Shown piece by piece: positions 15,476-15,713 of a stretch of 15,713 nucleotides of DNA. The DNA is taken from NCBI GenBank assembly GCA_002316235.1, contig DCDD01000012.1, positions 1 through 15,713 on the forward strand. The letters are read 5' to 3'. A program made the translations under genes and the position numbers. The notes under the pieces were generated by a model, which worked only from the letters and a program-made list of their open reading frames with translations, searched no databases and was not told where the DNA came from. The stretch comes from Bacteroidales bacterium UBA1064 (GTDB lineage: Bacteria > Bacteroidota > Bacteroidia > Bacteroidales > Tenuifilaceae). How positions within the stretch are numbered: position 1 is the stretch's first letter; the number at the start of each line of letters is the position of its first letter.

Positions 15476-15659
15476 CTTCGACAGATTCGTTTCTCCAGGG
15501 ACTCCGGGCAGATTTTGGATATAAAAAAGAAAACCCTTTGCAGATTTCAGGTGCAAAGGGTTAAGTATTCTGATCGGGCAACCTTTCACATTTCAGCGAC
15601 TTGTCTAGTCCTCCCGGGGCTAGCATCAAGTATTCGCTTCAACGTATGGTTGCTAAAAG
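15444..15659. other. Intergenic DNA with hairpins
   Basis: No convincing gene is seen between the mobA remnant and the possible gene end at 15660. Besides the two structures listed separately, there is a compact hairpin, CTAGTCCT-CCC-GGGGCTAG (15605-15623, two G:U pairs on the plus strand), without a T-run. I could not build a tRNA or other known RNA here. Confidence 0.5.
15522..15562 (-). terminator. Intrinsic terminator for a leftward transcript entering from the right
   Basis: A perfect 11-bp stem is formed by 15532-15542 and 15552-15562 (AACCCTTTGCA / TGCAAAGGGTT) with a 9-nt loop. Read leftward it is followed by TTCTTTTTTAT, a proper T-tract. On the plus strand no T-run follows, so it serves a leftward gene located right of it. 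Confidence 0.8.
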
Positions 15660-15713
15660 TTAAAACTGCGCAATTTTTTCCTTGTTATACTTACCGGCAG
15701 CTAACCTGTCGCG
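15660..15713 (-). CDS. Possible C-terminal end of a leftward gene (truncated by the window edge)
   Basis: The minus strand is open from the right edge to TAA at 15660-15662, giving RDRLAAGKYNKEKIAQF. The composition is protein-like, and a minus-strand terminator follows about 100 nt downstream (15522-15562), which independently implies a leftward transcript. Seventeen codons without a stop prove little, and I cannot name the product. Confidence 0.3.
   Translation of the reverse strand, partial: RDRLAAGKYNKEKIAQF

Noticed and set aside
15563..15713. tRNA or other structured RNA at the right edge
   Set aside because: No cloverleaf, T-loop or CCA end could be formed on either strand; only one short hairpin (15605-15623) is seen.
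1..15713. CRISPR array, prophage, transposase or defence genes
   Set aside because: No regularly spaced repeats, terminal inverted repeats around a coding module, integrase or transposase motifs were found on either strand.

Overview
The window looks like an ordinary chromosomal segment of a Bacteroidota bacterium, probably Bacteroidales or a relative. Three things support this. The left-edge protein ends in a type A type IX secretion (T9SS) sorting domain. There is a GldB-type gliding-motility lipoprotein. Most leaders carry the Bacteroidota promoter form (TTG about 19 bp upstream of TAnnTTTG), usually without a strong Shine-Dalgarno. Species cannot be fixed from this sequence.

Layout. (1) 1-1147: 3' part of a secreted M6-like peptidase with a T9SS tail, closed by a strong hairpin terminator. 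(2) 1209-1362: a decayed gene remnant read leftward, ending directly in that same terminator. (3) 1382-3968, leftward: a small lipoprotein gene, gpsA (overlapping by 4 nt) and pgi, an operon with a near-perfect promoter at 3992-4022. (4) 4114-5145, rightward: an RlmN-type radical SAM rRNA/tRNA methyltransferase. (5) 5193-6317, leftward: a DEAD-box RNA helicase with a TTG start. (6) 6651-7367, rightward: a YjjG-type HAD nucleotidase. (7) 7488-9029, leftward: replicative helicase dnaB. (8) 9224-10234, rightward: gldB. (9) 10523-12193, rightward: fhs, formate-tetrahydrofolate ligase. (10) 12259-13377, leftward: an outer-membrane porin, divergent from (11) 13492-14771: tal and tsaC, overlapping by one base. 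(12) 14779-15443: a clearly broken mobA-like gene behind tsaC. (13) 15444-15713: non-coding DNA with hairpins and perhaps the last codons of a leftward gene.

How the genes relate. Central carbon metabolism is prominent: pgi for glycolysis, gpsA for the link to phospholipids, tal for the pentose phosphate pathway and fhs for one-carbon units. Translation and RNA care follow (rlmN-like, DEAD helicase, tsaC), with DNA replication (dnaB) and envelope functions (porin, GldB, T9SS cargo). Strand changes are frequent, so most transcripts hold one to three genes.

I found no new defence, mobile or biosynthetic system. The points most worth a second look are the disrupted mobA, the small Cys/Lys-rich lipoprotein translationally coupled to gpsA, the DnaB C-terminal tip that resembles the SSB tail, the back-to-back porin/tal promoters whose -33 boxes form an inverted repeat, and the remnant gene beside pgi.
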